This document shows positions 22,254 to 34,189 of a stretch of DNA of 64,000 bases, piece after piece; the stretch's first letter is position 1; the number at the start of each line of letters is the position of its first letter. The DNA lies in the NCBI GenBank assembly GCA_004802645.1, contig SRKS01000003.1, positions 4,030,001-4,094,000 of the forward strand, given 5' to 3'. The position numbers were made by a program, and so were the translations under genes. The notes beneath the pieces were generated by a model. The model saw only the letters and a program-made list of their open reading frames with translations. It had not been told where the DNA came from and ran no database searches. This DNA comes from Amesomyces nigricolor. Taxonomy: Eukaryota > Ascomycota > Sordariomycetes > Sordariales > Chaetomiaceae.

Positions 22254-22961
22254 CTAAGCCGCCCCCAACTTCTCGGGAATCTCCTCCAGGTCCTCAGCAC
22301 TCTCAATATCAATAACCTTGGTCACCTCGCTTGTATTCCGCATCAACTCCTTGGCCCCCGCGTACAGCATGCGCAGCTCGGCGTTGCAGGTTGTCGGCAT
22401 GTAGTAGATCATCACGTAGGGGACTGAGAGCCGGCCGGAGGGCTGTTTCATAAAAGAATTAGCTTTTCTCCCTACCATACTGAGGTACGAGTGGGGTTGG
22501 GGAGGATGGGTGATGGTGGTGGGAGGCGGGGGGGTTGACGGACCAGCGTCAGAGGATAGCTCAGCAGCACGAACCGCGGCGAGTGGTCCGGCAGGTCGTC
22601 GGCGAGCTCTTCAAGGGTTTTGTAGACTGTTTCGTCTTCGTCTTGGCGGATCTCTTTGCTTTGTTTATCGATCAGGTCTGGGTGGGGTGTCAGCTGGTTG
22701 ATGATGCTCTGATAAGGGGGGGTATGGAGTGGACACCGGGTGCGTAGGAATCGTGGTCGGGGAAGGGGTCTGTAGAGACATACATACAGATGACGGCTTG
22801 GGGGTCGCTGGCGCGCGAGGTCCCCAGCCGGAACTTGCGCAGGTGGGCTTTGGTCTCTTCCGAGAAGGTGTACAACCTCGATTCGGAGCTCTGGAGGGGG
22901 GGTGTTAGCTGCCTGAGTGTCGGAGGAGGGGTCGGGGTGGTGGTGAGAGAAGGCATACCAT
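22254..22961 (-). CDS. gmf1: Glia maturation factor (GMF/Aim7), ADF-cofilin family regulator of Arp2/3
   Basis: Four coding exons: 22961-22959 (only the ATG), 22890-22788, 22677-22544 and 22442-22254; product 142 aa. The joins read M-SSESRLYTFSEE, QAVI-YLIDKQSKEIRQ and LLSYPLTL-PSGRLSVPY, all in frame. The single ADF-H fold ends YYMPTTCNAELRMLYAGAKE then LMRNTSEV, the GMF signature rather than cofilin. GMF binds Arp2/3 and promotes debranching of actin networks. The start codon is immediately followed by a GTATGC donor, so exon 1 contributes just methionine, a layout known for cofilin-family genes. Introns are 68, 110 and 101 nt. Confidence 0.93.
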
Positions 22962-23283
22962 TGTAGCGGAGTTGTCCTAAAGAGAACGGAAAAGTGTTCC
23001 AAGACAGATCAATTGGGCGACTTGGGATGAGACAGTTCCAGCTTGTCGCAGTCGAGGATGGAGCTCTCGGCGCGCGTCAGATGGATCATGAAGGTGGGGT
23101 GTTAAAATGCCCCGCACTCGGTGCCAAGGAATTCGCCGCCAAGGAACCCCCCAGCCCCATATGGGCGCCGAGACACGCGATGTGAAGTCGGTGCCTGGTT
23201 CCGGATTGGGGTTGGTGTCATCACAGCATCCAGATCGTGCACTTCCAGGGCCGCCTTTCTTTCACTTGCCCAACCTGGACACC

Positions 23284-24664
23284 ATGTTCTCGCGTCTTTC
23301 ACAAGTAGCTCGCCACGTTTCCCGCCCGTTGCCCAATTTTGCCCATTCATCTGCCGCGGCCGTCTCGCGGAACGCAGCCAACAACACAATGGCAGCAGGA
23401 ACAGCGAGTGAGCGTGCTTCAAGGAAGATTCACACGGCGGCATGCCTCATTATTGGCGATGAAGTTCTGGGCGGAAAGGCAGGTTAGGCGTCAGGTTGGT
23501 GTAACTTGCCGAATCGAGACTGACACGCAGACTGCTTTAGACCAAGGATGTGAGTGCCCCTAAGCTTAGCACAACCGGGAGAGGACTAACACCGACCTGC
23601 AGACAAACTCTAACTACTTTGCCAACTGGTGCTTTAGCCTGGGCATTGTATGTCTCTCTTGCTCCTCTCGCGAACCATCTGCTTACCAGAAGCAGAACCT
23701 GAAACGGATCGAGGTCATTGAAGATGACGAGGCCGAGATTATCGAAGCCGTTCGCCGGATGAGCGAGCGTTACGACATGGTAGTCACCAGGCAAGTCCCC
23801 TACCAAAACATCTTCTAACCACCACCACTAACACCCCCCAGCGGCGGCATCGGCCCAACGTAAGCCCCCTTCCCCCATCTTATCCCTTCCCCTATCACTC
23901 ACCTCCTTCAGACACGACGACATAACCTACAAATCCATCGCCAAAGCCTTCGATCTCCCTTTGGTCCTCCATCAGGAGGCCTACAACCTCATGAAGAAAC
24001 TCTCCAAGCCGCACCCGAACCAGCCTAACTTTAGCTGGGACGAGGAGTCACCGGCGCTGCGTGCCCGCCTGCGCATGGTCGAGCTGCCAACTGATGCCAG
24101 CCGGCCGCTTGCAGAGCAGTTTATCTTCCCGAGCCCCAAATTGTGGGTACCGATTGCGGTGGTGAATGGGAATGTGCATATCCTACCGGGTGTGCCGAGG
24201 TTGTGTAAGTCTTTCTCTCTGCTTGAGGATAACGGGAAGAGGATGTGCTAATCGGAGATTCAGTTGAGAGCCTTATCGACGGCCTAAAGCCCTCCATCCT
24301 GCCGCGGCTGACCGACCCTGAGGGCAAGGGGAGCGTGCGGGTTATGATCTCGACGCCGCTGCCCGAGAGCGCCGTGGCAGAGTACCTGACGGAGCTCGCC
24401 GCGCGTGTCGAGCCCAAGGGCGTCAAGGTCGGGAGCTACCCGCGCTGGGGCAAGAAGCACAACACTGTGACGCTGGTGGGGAGGTATGTGTTATTCAACT
24501 ATCAATGGCTCGCGGTTTTGGGGCTGTTGCTAATGCGTGCTGCGAACAGAGACAAGGCGTTCCTGGAGAGTATCACCCCCGAGGTGGTACATTATGTCAA
24601 GGGTCGTTTGATAAAATCCGACGCGGAGGAGGAACATGGCGAGGTTGGGGAGGGTCAAGCATGA
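23284..24664 (+). CDS. MoCF/CinA-type molybdopterin-binding-fold protein, probably mitochondrial
   Basis: Eight exons give 329 aa: 23284-23478, 23541-23549, 23603-23647, 23696-23790, 23842-23859, 23912-24204, 24264-24483, 24550-24664. The fold is the MoaB/MogA-like domain also found in CinA and at the N-terminus of eukaryotic FAD synthetase. IIGDEVLGGKTKDTNSNYF and VTSGGIGPTHDDI (Ser115-Gly-Gly) are its hallmark motifs. The N-terminus (MFSRLSQVARHVSRPLPNFA) is basic and Ser/Arg-rich like a mitochondrial presequence. No FAD synthetase (PAPS-reductase-like) domain follows, so the activity is unknown. Two introns (23479-23540, 23791-23841) begin with GC instead of GT, and exons 2 and 5 are only 9 and 18 nt. 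The exon 4 acceptor could also be 23688, adding two residues. Confidence 0.85.
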
Positions 24665-25165
24665 TTCTGTCCGCTCGCCGTGCCGAATCTGGGCCGGAAC
24701 GCATTTGAGACTAATCTACAATCGAGAGTCCTACTTGAGCTTTTCGAAACTACCTTGTACGCATAGAGTGCAGCAGCAAACCTAAGAGCGTTTAAGTTTC
24801 CATGGAATTTAGTAATATAGATTTTACTACGTTTCTGAGCGGTTTTTGGCTCGCCGGTACTTTATGGGGGTTTCCGAGGCCACCCTCGTTGAGGGACAAG
24901 GCGGTGGTGATGTGGTTGCCGTCAGAAAAGATGGAGTCGATTGAGGACAGGCATGCGCCAAGGTGCAAGCATTCAATGCAGGATCCAGGCCGATGGATGC
25001 TCTCGCTACCAACATTGCCTCCTTAATTCACATTCACTTCGTCCGGAATATAAGTCCTGTACTGTAACCGAACTATCTTCCTCTGCATCCCGCTTATCCT
25101 TTCTTTACCTTCTATCTGACGCTCCGCAATAGGAGGTACAACCAGCTCGTGAGACTACTCACGTC
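24665..25165. other. Intergenic region
   Basis: A 500-bp spacer, relatively AT-rich at 24760-24850, with no supported gene. Confidence 0.5.
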
Positions 25166-27036
25166 ATGAAGACAAACCCTTCATCTCACCCCAGCTCTCC
25201 AGACCCTAGAAATGACCCGTTCGTCAGCGAGCCTTCCGAAAGAGGCACGCCGCGAGCAGCTCGGAGGCCCTGGATTTGCTTGTCCGCGCCGGCGCCGACG
25301 CGCTTACCAAAGAGCTCGACGGCCAGGACTGTACCCTCCTGCAGGTGGCTGCGGGCCGTGGTGCTCTGGGATCCGTCAGCTTCCTCCTCGACAGAGGAGT
25401 TCCTATGAACTATACAAGCAACGGCACCCGCAAAGGCAGGGAGATCAAAGGATTTCCCCTGCACTGGGCGGCGGCGAACGGGCGGCACCAAGTTGACAGG
25501 CTGCTCCTCCAACGAGGAGCTCTCCCAGACATGGAAAAGAGGGACGGTTCTGGCCGCACTCCGCTCTTTTGTGCCGCCAAGGGTTATTCTGGCAAGCAGA
25601 CGAAGTACTACCTCAAGCTCTTTCTGACCAGGAGGAGACAATCCGTCTTCTCGTTGAGGTCGGGGCGGACTTGACCGTATCGGACGGGGATGAACTCGAG
25701 TGGAGTCTTACTTGGGGCGAACGCGATAGCTTCGCCGACTCACCTTTAGGCCATGTAATGTCCTGGGGTAGCGGCGACATTGTCCGGGATCTAGCAAACA
25801 AGGGATCTGATATCCACCAACGTTGGTCATACCCCGAGGACGACAGTTTTCCCTACGGTATCGGGGGCGACAACGCAACGCCGCTGCATAGAGCGGCACA
25901 CAACTGGAACGCAGCCGCGGTAGAAGCCCTCCTAGACCTCGGCGCGGACCCGGACGCCACGGACGAATACGGGCGCCAGCCCCTACACTGGGCAGCCATC
26001 GGCCGGTATCTCTCGGCACGCTCCACTCCGGAGCACAGAGAAGTCTCCCACTCCTGGAGTGCCTTGCTCTAGGCCGAGCCCCGGAGTCCGGCGCTGTCAG
26101 CAAGGCTGGCCGCGCTGGAAGCAACTAATCTCGCACCTCCTCTCCCACAACAACAACAATAACAACGCCGCCGCAAGCGTCAACCACCAAGATGCCTTCA
26201 GCCGCACCCCCTTGCACTACGCCGCATCAATGAAGCTCACCACCGCCGTCACCCTCCTCCTCAACGCCGGCGCCGACCCCAACCTCCCCGACAACCAAGG
26301 CTACACCACCCTCCATCACCTCTCCGACCCCCTCTACAATCTCCCCCCTCGCTTCAACGAGCCCGTCGACGATCACATCAACAACGGAGCCCTCCTCACC
26401 GCCCTAACCACTCACCTCAAAAAGCCCACCGTCAACACCGTCTGCCGACCCCAACCTGCCCGACGGAGCAGGGTCGACACCACCGCACCTCGCCGCCCGG
26501 CTGCCTGAATGGGTCAGGCCCAAGACGTACGCGCGGGAAGAGTTTGATATGTGGGTTTGGCGGGCGGGACGGGTTAAGGAGCTGTAAGTTAACAAGATAT
26601 TCTCCGCTGTTTCCCTACCCACCCCCCCTCCAACCGTTTCCAGCTACTCTCGCAGGAGCAAGCGAGCCATTCTTTTCTCCCAGGGCAAAAGCCTAGTTAT
26701 TTTGGCCACACAAACAACTCCGATGTGGAAAAGAAGAGATGACTGACATGATATGAATAACCACCTAGGCTCCTGGGCGCTGGGGCAGGCGCCGGCATGC
26801 GTGATGCTGAGGGGCAAACCGGCGGGGGGGAGGTTGAGGAGGGGTTGGAAAGGGAGGTAAGGCAGGGGAGGCAGTGGTATTTGGAGCTTCATTCTAGGCC
26901 GGTGATTGCGAAGAAGGGGTTTGGGCGAGGTGGAGATTTTGGAAGGGGAGGGGTGAGACTGGGAGAGGAAGGACCTCTTCCTGCTGCTGTGCCGGGGGCT
27001 GAGGGAGGGGATAGTGATGGTGCCGGTGCTGGGTGA
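25166..27036 (+). pseudogene. Ankyrin-repeat protein gene with broken reading frame
   Basis: Ankyrin repeats are clear (EALDLLVRAGADALTKELDG, GFPLHWAAANG, TPLHRAAHNWNAAAVEALLD, TPLHYAASMKLTTAVTLLLN, GADPNLPDN) but lie in three frames. The frame shifts near 25600-25630 (between AAKGYS and EETIRLLVEVGAD). It shifts again by one base at about 26437-26441 (between KKPTVNT and SADPNLPDGAGS). A third shift or a missing first exon is needed upstream of 25216. Believable introns remain: 26006-26072, and 26584-26768 (GTAAGT donor, ACTGAC branch, CCTAG acceptor), the latter joining VKEL to a Gly-rich tail ending at 27036. No canonical splice pair repairs the first two breaks. It could be a decayed gene or contain sequencing errors. 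Confidence 0.6.
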
Positions 27037-30000
27037 GGTGGCTATGGGGCATCGTAGGGTTATCAACCCTCTAGAAAGCTGGGGTGCTTGTGAGATGGTA
27101 TACTCCTATCCATAGAAGGCGGAACATGGCGTAGTGTCCTGGTGTAGAGTGTCTCCTGGAGTAGAGGAGGCCATTGATGCATGGAGGATGTCTGCTATGT
27201 TGGCCACTCTCTGGCTGGAACAGCCGGCCAGTCGGGGAGTGGCCCGGGAGACCTTGGAGCAGGAGGTAGCCAACCCAACCCATGCGGTCACCACAAGAGA
27301 TTCATCATATCCGATCTGGCGGGATGTCCGGCCTTGGGACACACAGTGCGTAGGAGTTTGGCCAGGGGTTTCCGGGAAGCTGGAGGCGGTCTCTTTGTTT
27401 GCCGTCCAAATATCACTAGTGATGGGTTGAGTGACGGAGCGAAGTTGGATACGGGCCCTTGTGTCACTTCCGCGCCGTGAGGTCCTTTCCGCATCGGGGT
27501 TGTCCAAATGTTGGCAGGCGATGGGATGCTGCATGGGTGCAACCGTTCTAGAGCGTTTCTAGAAGGCGGCGGCGGATGGAAATGATGGAATAGGGGGCGC
27601 CACGGTGCTGCGAGATTCCGCAAGGGTGACATGGAGCTTATCTTGCTGGGATTTCGGCCCTTGTCTTCCCGGTGTTGGGCTTCGAGAAGGAGGTCGTTGG
27701 TCGGGAAATGAGCGTTCTTGATGGAGTGAAGCCCGACACTCTGGCAACCCCTGAAGTTGATTGTTTCATTCGCGATGCGTGGCTTGGCAGAGCTCGGTCT
27801 CGGCGAGTGCCCGGAGGACGGTAACCCCCTTGTCATTGGGATCCCCGTTGTCTCGGCCATGAGGATAGATTTCATGATATGATGGTGACGGCCGAATCGG
27901 GCAGAGGGCTCTCGAGAAGCTGACCCAGCTTCTGAATGTAACCTCTTGCGTTCCAATGTCGATCGGGTCGAAAATGTTTCAACCCCCCCACAGAAGCTCC
28001 CATCGTGGTAGTAATATCAGGTGTGGGGAAGTCCATTTCCAAAACATCCCACTTCCCGCGTCCCCCCTGCTTCTCATCGACGAGCAAGCTTCTGACTCGG
28101 CCCGCAATGTCAGGGGAGAGCCCGCGTTTGCCCCATCGTTCCCGGCGTGGGCCATGCAAGAGCTTGGTTCTGCATCTGCCTCGTGCGTCGGCAGACTGGA
28201 AGCACAGCTGCGGCGCGGACGCAGAGGAGATCTCGACGGTGCGAATCAGAGAGGAGGAGCGGTCCCCGAATCATGAGGATCGATCATCACTCGAACCATC
28301 GTCGAAAGTGCCAGTCCAGACTGGGGACGCATGTGCTGGGCCGGACCCTTCATCGACCATGGTGACCCTGAGCGCTGATCAACTTTACCAGAATGGTGTA
28401 GCGTCATCGGTGGCTCAACTTAGTTCCTGGTTAGCCGCCTGTGGTAGCATATTCTGATCATGCCGGGCCGTCACAGAGGATTGCCTGACAGTGCGGCCCA
28501 GGAGAAGAGGTGTCGAGAGCTCCAATGTTGTACGAAGTCAAGGCGAGCGTCCTCGGTATAAATCGGGAGCTCGGTGTATGTATTCCGGTGTCGCGGATGG
28601 AAGCATGCATCGGGAGGCGTCCTGTGCGGAGCTGAACCCAAGCTGGTGGGTGGGAGGAGAGCCCAACAGCAAACCGCCATCCGGCACAGTGTCTGGAACC
28701 CTCCATTCCTAAGGCCCAGGCCAGCCACGGCCGTCCAGATCTCGAGCATTCCTCCGGAAGGCTGAGGTGTTGTCCTGACCTCCAACCACAAGGCTCCCGC
28801 CAGACCGACCACAACCCTGCCATCTCGAAGCTGCAACCTTTTTGCAACCACCAACAGGAGCCCAGCACATCCCCACGAAGCCAGCCGTTACCGCAGCGTG
28901 GGAGCATGGCGGCATGGCATCCTGCAGCAGGGCGGGGCCCAGGACCGCTCCTGCATCCGTGCCTGGCATGCCTAGGAGGCGCGGGAGATCAGGTTCGGTT
29001 CGGTTCTCGGTGTCACAGTGGGAAACTGATCTGGGTTTGCTGTGCTCGTGGTCGATTTGGTCCTTGCGTGGCGTGATCAAATCACCCTCGTCGCCTGTCA
29101 TGGCAAAATCCGGCTGGTGATCCCCTGGGGGACCCTTATTCAACTTTTCAACGGTCAAGGAAGAGCTTGCTTCTGGGCGCTATCCACAAGGACCACAACC
29201 TTGTGCTTGAACCGCTGCTCTTCTTCAGCCAGGGACCAGGGCGCTTGCGACGCGACTGTGGGGAGGGCAGAGCGTCAGGGAGGAGGACAAGGGGTTCGTC
29301 TTTGCTGAGTGAGCAAGGTGTCCTGTCGGTGTTCTAGATCTGTATTTCTGGAGTTGCTATTGTGAGTTTGATCTTGGTGCCATTGTGATGACAGCTTGCG
29401 TTCCAGAGGCAGGAAAGCGACAAACACTCAAAGGTCTGAAGCGTGAAGGGTTCATCGAAGGAGACAGTGCGGCACACGGTCCTCCACAAGCCATCCCCCC
29501 AAAACGGCCAACGGCACCAGGGTGCTTCCCCTAGCGCAGCAGCCATTTGCCAATCAGAAAGGGGGCGAGCCTAGCTCACAGTTGTCCCCAGGAAGGCACA
29601 CGGACCCCTTTCCCTACCAGGCCTTTGCCTGCTTCTCTTCTTTTGCGCCCGAGCCTTTGGTTCTTTGCGTGCCTTTCCACCGTTCTGTTTCCAGTCGAGC
29701 TTGACCTTCCCTCTCCAGCACTGCTGCAGCTCTTTCCGACCGATTGCCAGCACAAACTCTGCGAGTTGTCTTTCATCCAGTGTTTCCCCCTCTTCCACCT
29801 ATCGGAATCACCGCGTGTGTCGCTTCGTCCGATCCTTAACCGTTCCCCGACTCAACACGCCCACCTTCCTCCAACGGCTCCAGAGAAATTCGATTGTCGA
29901 CCACCCCCACACATTCCAGGGAGTCCAACAAGCGCGCCTCTTCGCCCTTTGACCTCCAGACGACTGCTTCTTTACCCAGCAAGTCGCCTCCAGGATCAAC

Positions 30001-30199
30001 CTTCCGCCTCGTTCTTCGAGCTCCGATATCCGACCAACTCCTTCGTTCGCACCCATTGCCGAGCGACCCCATAATTCACCATCCCGAGAAGCTGTCCTCC
30101 TTGTCGCAAGGAGAGCCACAGCATCGATAACCGGCCGATTGATAGTTGCGGACTGACGGTCGCCCTTCATTTTCCAACCTTCCAGATCCAGTCACAGAG
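27037..30199. other. Large intergenic region
   Basis: A 3.2-kb region without a recognisable gene. A minus-strand open frame (27288-27956) lacks an ATG at its start and any domain. The last 700 bases (about 29500-30199) are CT-rich and look like the promoter and leader of ras-1. Confidence 0.5.
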
Positions 30200-31093
30200 A
30201 TGGCCTCCAAGGTTCGTAGTCGCACAGCCGAGCTGCTTTGAGGGGGGAACTGGGGGTGCGCTCGGACGCTTTCCCCCTTTCCCCTGCTGCTGGGGTGTCT
30301 TTCGCTGACGTTTCGCGCTCGACGACTGCAGTTCACGAGAGAATACAAGTTGGTGGTGGTTGGCGGCGGTGGTGTCGGCAAGTCGTGCCTGACGATTCAG
30401 TTGATCCAGTCACACTTTGTCGACGAGTATGACCCGACCATCGAAGGTGCGCAATCCGGTCTTCTCTTTAGTCTATGACCCGCAGCAGCGATCAACTGAC
30501 TTCCGCTTTGCAGACTCGTACCGCAAGCAGTGCATTGTCGACGACGAGGTAGCGCTGCTCGACGTCCTCGATACCGCTGGCCAAGAAGAGTACTCGGCTA
30601 TGCGGGAGCAGTATATGCGTACTGGCGAAGGCTTCCTGCTGGTTTACTCGATCACGTCGCGCGAGAGTTTTGAGGAGATTCGGACTTTCCAGCAGCAAAT
30701 CCTGCGCGTCAAGGACAAGGACTCGTTCCCCATGGTGGTGGTCGGCAACAAGCTCGATCTTGCGAGCGAGCGCAAGGTGTCGGTCGATGGTGCGTAGTTG
30801 CTGTTCTGGACAATTCGGGTCGAAGTTGGGTGCTAACTGTTGCTGCTGCAGAGGGCAAGATGCTGGCGGACGAGTTCAAGTGCAAGTTCCTCGAGACGTC
30901 GGCCAAGACCAACACAAACGTCGAGCAGGCCTTCTTCGAGGTGGTCCGCGCCATCAGGAGGTACAACCGCGAGATGCAGGGCGGGCCATCGCCCGGCTCC
31001 GGGCTCTCCCACAACGGCGCTGGCATGGGCAAGATGGACATGGCCGACGAGGACACTGAGGCCGGCTGCTGCTCCAAGTGCGTGCTGATGTGA
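30200..31093 (+). CDS. ras-1: Ras small GTPase, RAS-1 type
   Basis: Exons 30200-30211, 30332-30446, 30514-30789 and 30852-31093 give 214 aa. Motifs are intact: P-loop GGGGVGKS (residues 15-22), effector loop YDPTIEDSYRK, DTAGQEEYSAMREQYMRTGE (Asp62, Gln66), NKLD (121-124) and ETSAK. The N-terminal MASKFTREYKL and the tail GCCSKCVLM (palmitoylatable cysteines plus a CaaX box for farnesylation) mark the fungal RAS-1 type rather than Ras-2 or Krev/Rap. The protein acts at the plasma membrane upstream of adenylate cyclase and MAP kinase pathways. The first coding exon is only 12 nt. GNA-3 and glycogen phosphorylase, in linked signalling, are 22-27 kb away. Confidence 0.97.
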
Positions 31094-32884
31094 GCGGGTT
31101 GAGCGGTTCTGTTTAACTGGCTTTCGCGGCTCGAATAATGCATCATCATCACCGGGATGATAAAAAATGAGGAATGAGGGATGGATGGGTAGTGTGTTCA
31201 TGGCGGGGATGATAAAGCGTGTGCAAGAGGCCCCGTTTCAGCGGCGGATCGTGGGGCCACATATCCACGCACGAGGTGGTGAACAGCGGAGACACATCTT
31301 GCATTGGACTGGGAGTTGAGCTTGCACTATCCGAGGCCTGGTTCGGGTGTCAGGTGTCCTTTCAGGGCAATAATCCTCAGGCAGACCTGAACAACAAAAC
31401 AGGGCATATCTTGGGCACGCGAGCATCCCAACCAAGCACATGGTGGAACCACGAACTGGGAGGGTGGCGGTGGTCAATGACGACGGCTCTGGACTGTTTT
31501 CTACACTACAGGCGCCCGTATCTTTGTGTTGGGGTTTCTTCTCTTTTCTTTAGGAGTTGTTGAACTAAACATGGGTTCGGTTCGCTCTGGTTGCTCTCTC
31601 TCAGGTCTCAAGACTCTTTTTGTAATTCTTTCTTGTCTTTTTCTCTCTCTCTCTCTCGCTCTCTCTTTTCTCTCGATACCGAGACAGATAGCGGTTCGTG
31701 GTCGTCATTGAAAATGATTGCTTTGCTCTGAACTTTGACTTGCTATCTTTGAACTTGCTTGACTGGTGACAAACAGGATGAATGGAGGTGGAAAGCTGCA
31801 TGTTCGAGGACGGAAGCAAACACGCATCCATGGTCCGGTGTCTGGTTTGACAAGATTATGTTGCCGGTCCGCCGCATGGCAAGCAGCATCCGGTCCAGTG
31901 GATCGAACCCTTGATGATCTCAGATCGCGGATCAGGGCTTGCATGCATGCTACCCTCCTGCAGCAGCTCGTATTGTGCACATGCTTCTTCAGCTTCTAGA
32001 AATATCTCGTTGGATTCTTCTGTGTTCCTTGCCCGGTTTCACAGATCTTCAGCCTCGGGGTGGAGCAAGCTGCGGGAGATTTTTGTGTCTTCTGTACTCC
32101 CTATGGGTGTCTGCCTTGTTGTTTGTGTGACAGGGTATCAATACTTAATTTGTTCAGACAATTGCAATATGATTGAGTTCAAGGCCACTCTCAATGAGTC
32201 TGGTCGAGGCCAGCGTGTTGAGGAGAGGGACGAAACCCCGAGTTACTATCGAGAAGTTCCGATTTGAGCAAACTCCAAGTCATTTCCATCAAGTCTCAAC
32301 CACGGCTCAATTCCATGTGAAGAAAGGATCCAGGATCAAGCGGCACGGGAGATCTGCAGTCGGGAGGCGCAGGTCCGCGGGAAGGATCAAGAAAGGTGGA
32401 TGACGCAACATGGCACAGCATCAGGCGTTGCTGACAGGAGGAGTAAGATCAGATTTTCAATGTGAGATCAAAACCCCCATAATCCGGCCCGAGTCTGTTA
32501 TCCTTCCGGTCCGAGATTCCAGATAATGCCGGTCTCCACCCTCCCCGATCAAGGCCCGGGTCGGAGCTGGGACGGCTAAACACGGATCCTCCAGCTTCGG
32601 CAGCAACCCTTCAACCTCCACTTTCCATCTTTCTCCAAAACCAATACTCCTCTCACCAGCAGGAGCGACCATCAGCACAAAGGCCGTGTTTAGGACACCC
32701 TCGGCGTAACCTCATTAGGCTTTTTTCTCTCTTCTTCCTTGCGCCCACCACCATACCGTCCAACCCATTTCTTCAGCCTTTTCGTCACCAATAAGCTTAG
32801 TACAACACACTCAGCATCACTCCCCCTCACCACAACACACCCTTTTAACCAACTCCTTTACCACCTCTATTCCAAAATCCAAAA
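31094..32884. other. Intergenic region with CT microsatellite
   Basis: 1.8 kb without a supported gene. A CT-rich microsatellite (TCTCTCTCTCTCTCGCTCTC type) lies at about 31640-31672, near the likely ras-1 3' UTR. Confidence 0.5.
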
Positions 32885-33721
32885 ATGGTCCTCCAACCCA
32901 TAGTCTCAGCGACCCCCACCCCCTTCGCCTCCCCTCCCCCCTCCCCCATCCCCCTCCAACACAACCAACAACCCACCCTCCCCCACCGCCTCAACTCCCG
33001 CCCAGTCACCACCGCAACCGACCTTCTCCTCGACCCCCTCAAATCCACCGCCCCCCGCTACCGTGCCTACATCCACGCGCGCCACCGCTTCTGGCACGCC
33101 TTCCCCTCGGGGCATTTCACACGCCTGCCCACGCCGGGGAGGAATCTGGAGTGTGGACTCTATGCCCTACAGCTCTCGATGCGGGAGCAACACCCTGATT
33201 TGCGTGCGCCGACTATGGAGGAGTTGAGGGAGAGTTTTCGGAGAGGGCGAGTGAGCAGGGAGAATGGGGAGAAGCTGGGGAGGGAGGTGTTGGGGAATGA
33301 GGGTGGGAAGGCGGGGAGTGGGGAGGGGTGGTTTACGGCGGATCAGCTGGGGGCGGTTTTTATGGAGTGGGGGGGAAAGTTTCTGTCTTCGAATGGGGAG
33401 GGAGGTCCTACTGGTGGTGGGAAGGTGAGGTGTCAGTTGGGGTATGTTGCGGATGATGGGGTGCCGGTCATGATGAACACGCCCGAGGTTGAGACGGCGG
33501 AGGAGGATGGGGAGGGGATTGTGAGATTGTGGGTGTACAATGATGGGGATTCTTTGAGGGGGGCGATGGGGCACTTTGAGGGGATCAGGAGGCCGACGGA
33601 AGAGGAGTTGTGGAGAGGAGGGATGAATGGGGATGGAGAGATGGCGGAGCAATTGGGGCAACGGGTAGGCCAGGCGGGGAGATGTTTGAACACAGCGGAG
33701 AGCCCAGAGCATGACATTTGA
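32885..33721 (+). CDS. Hypothetical protein with Cys/His residues reminiscent of a papain-like (OTU-type) fold
   Basis: Single exon, 278 aa; I do not recognise the family with confidence. After a Pro-rich N-terminus, GRNLECGLYALQLSMREQHP (Cys90) resembles a cysteine-peptidase nucleophile helix. WFTADQLGAVFMEWG, VRCQLGYVADDG, VRLWVYNDG and GHFEGIRRPTEEEL (His230) follow in the order expected for an OTU-like protease (Cys helix, strands, late His). This is an inference from pattern only. The coding strand moves from C-rich (32941-33000: 38 C, 2 G) to G-rich (33301-33360: 35 G, 6 C), so the Gly-rich middle may reflect base composition. Confidence 0.6.
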   Translation: MVLQPIVSATPTPFASPPPSPIPLQHNQQPTLPHRLNSRPVTTATDLLLDPLKSTAPRYRAYIHARHRFWHAFPSGHFTRLPTPGRNLECGLYALQLSMREQHPDLRAPTMEELRESFRRGRVSRENGEKLGREVLGNEGGKAGSGEGWFTADQLGAVFMEWGGKFLSSNGEGGPTGGGKVRCQLGYVADDGVPVMMNTPEVETAEEDGEGIVRLWVYNDGDSLRGAMGHFEGIRRPTEEELWRGGMNGDGEMAEQLGQRVGQAGRCLNTAESPEHDI

Positions 33722-34189
33722 AGGGGTAAAATAAGTGGCTATTTGAAAGCACAAGCGAATATCACCTGAGCGTCTCCGTTAGAGTTCTGAAGTTAGACAT
33801 TCGCAACCCTCAGAACTGGCCCCCGAACGGCATAAATAGTAGTAGCAAGACATAGTTTCTGACTCGGAGTCTATGGTGCCCTTGCTCTCTTTATGCACAT
33901 GGATCTGTGCTGGGTATACATGCTGAGACCCAACAATATTAGTCTTCTACATCTCCATTCGTAACCTCTCACTTCCAGGTTGTCTCATAATCCTCAGAGG
34001 GACATTGGAACGAGGGCTCAGCTTTTGACCCTGACTTACACCTCTCATCTCCACCAACTCACATATTATGTTAATGGCGCTTCGCTACTCCAAATTCATA
34101 TTTGATGGTTCGTTCTGTATGTTCCTCACCATGTACTACGTACGACAAACAGCGTGGATTTCCGCTAGGCAACGCCTTCCATGTCGCTC
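33722..34189. other. Convergent intergenic region
   Basis: AT-richer spacer between convergent genes, presumably 3' UTRs. No gene is seen. Confidence 0.5.

Noticed and set aside
23107..23283. Upstream in-frame start for the MoCF-fold gene
   Set aside because: The extension lacks presequence character; ATG at 23284 has a CACCATG context and a mitochondrial-like N-terminus.
25570..25640. A short intron to repair the ankyrin frame (GT at 25583, GC at 25592 or GT at 25605 with the AG at 25631)
   Set aside because: Lengths of 49, 40 and 27 nt do not restore the frame, and the shortest are below plausible size.
27288..27956. 222-codon minus-strand open frame
   Set aside because: No ATG at its start, no domain, no coding-type skew.
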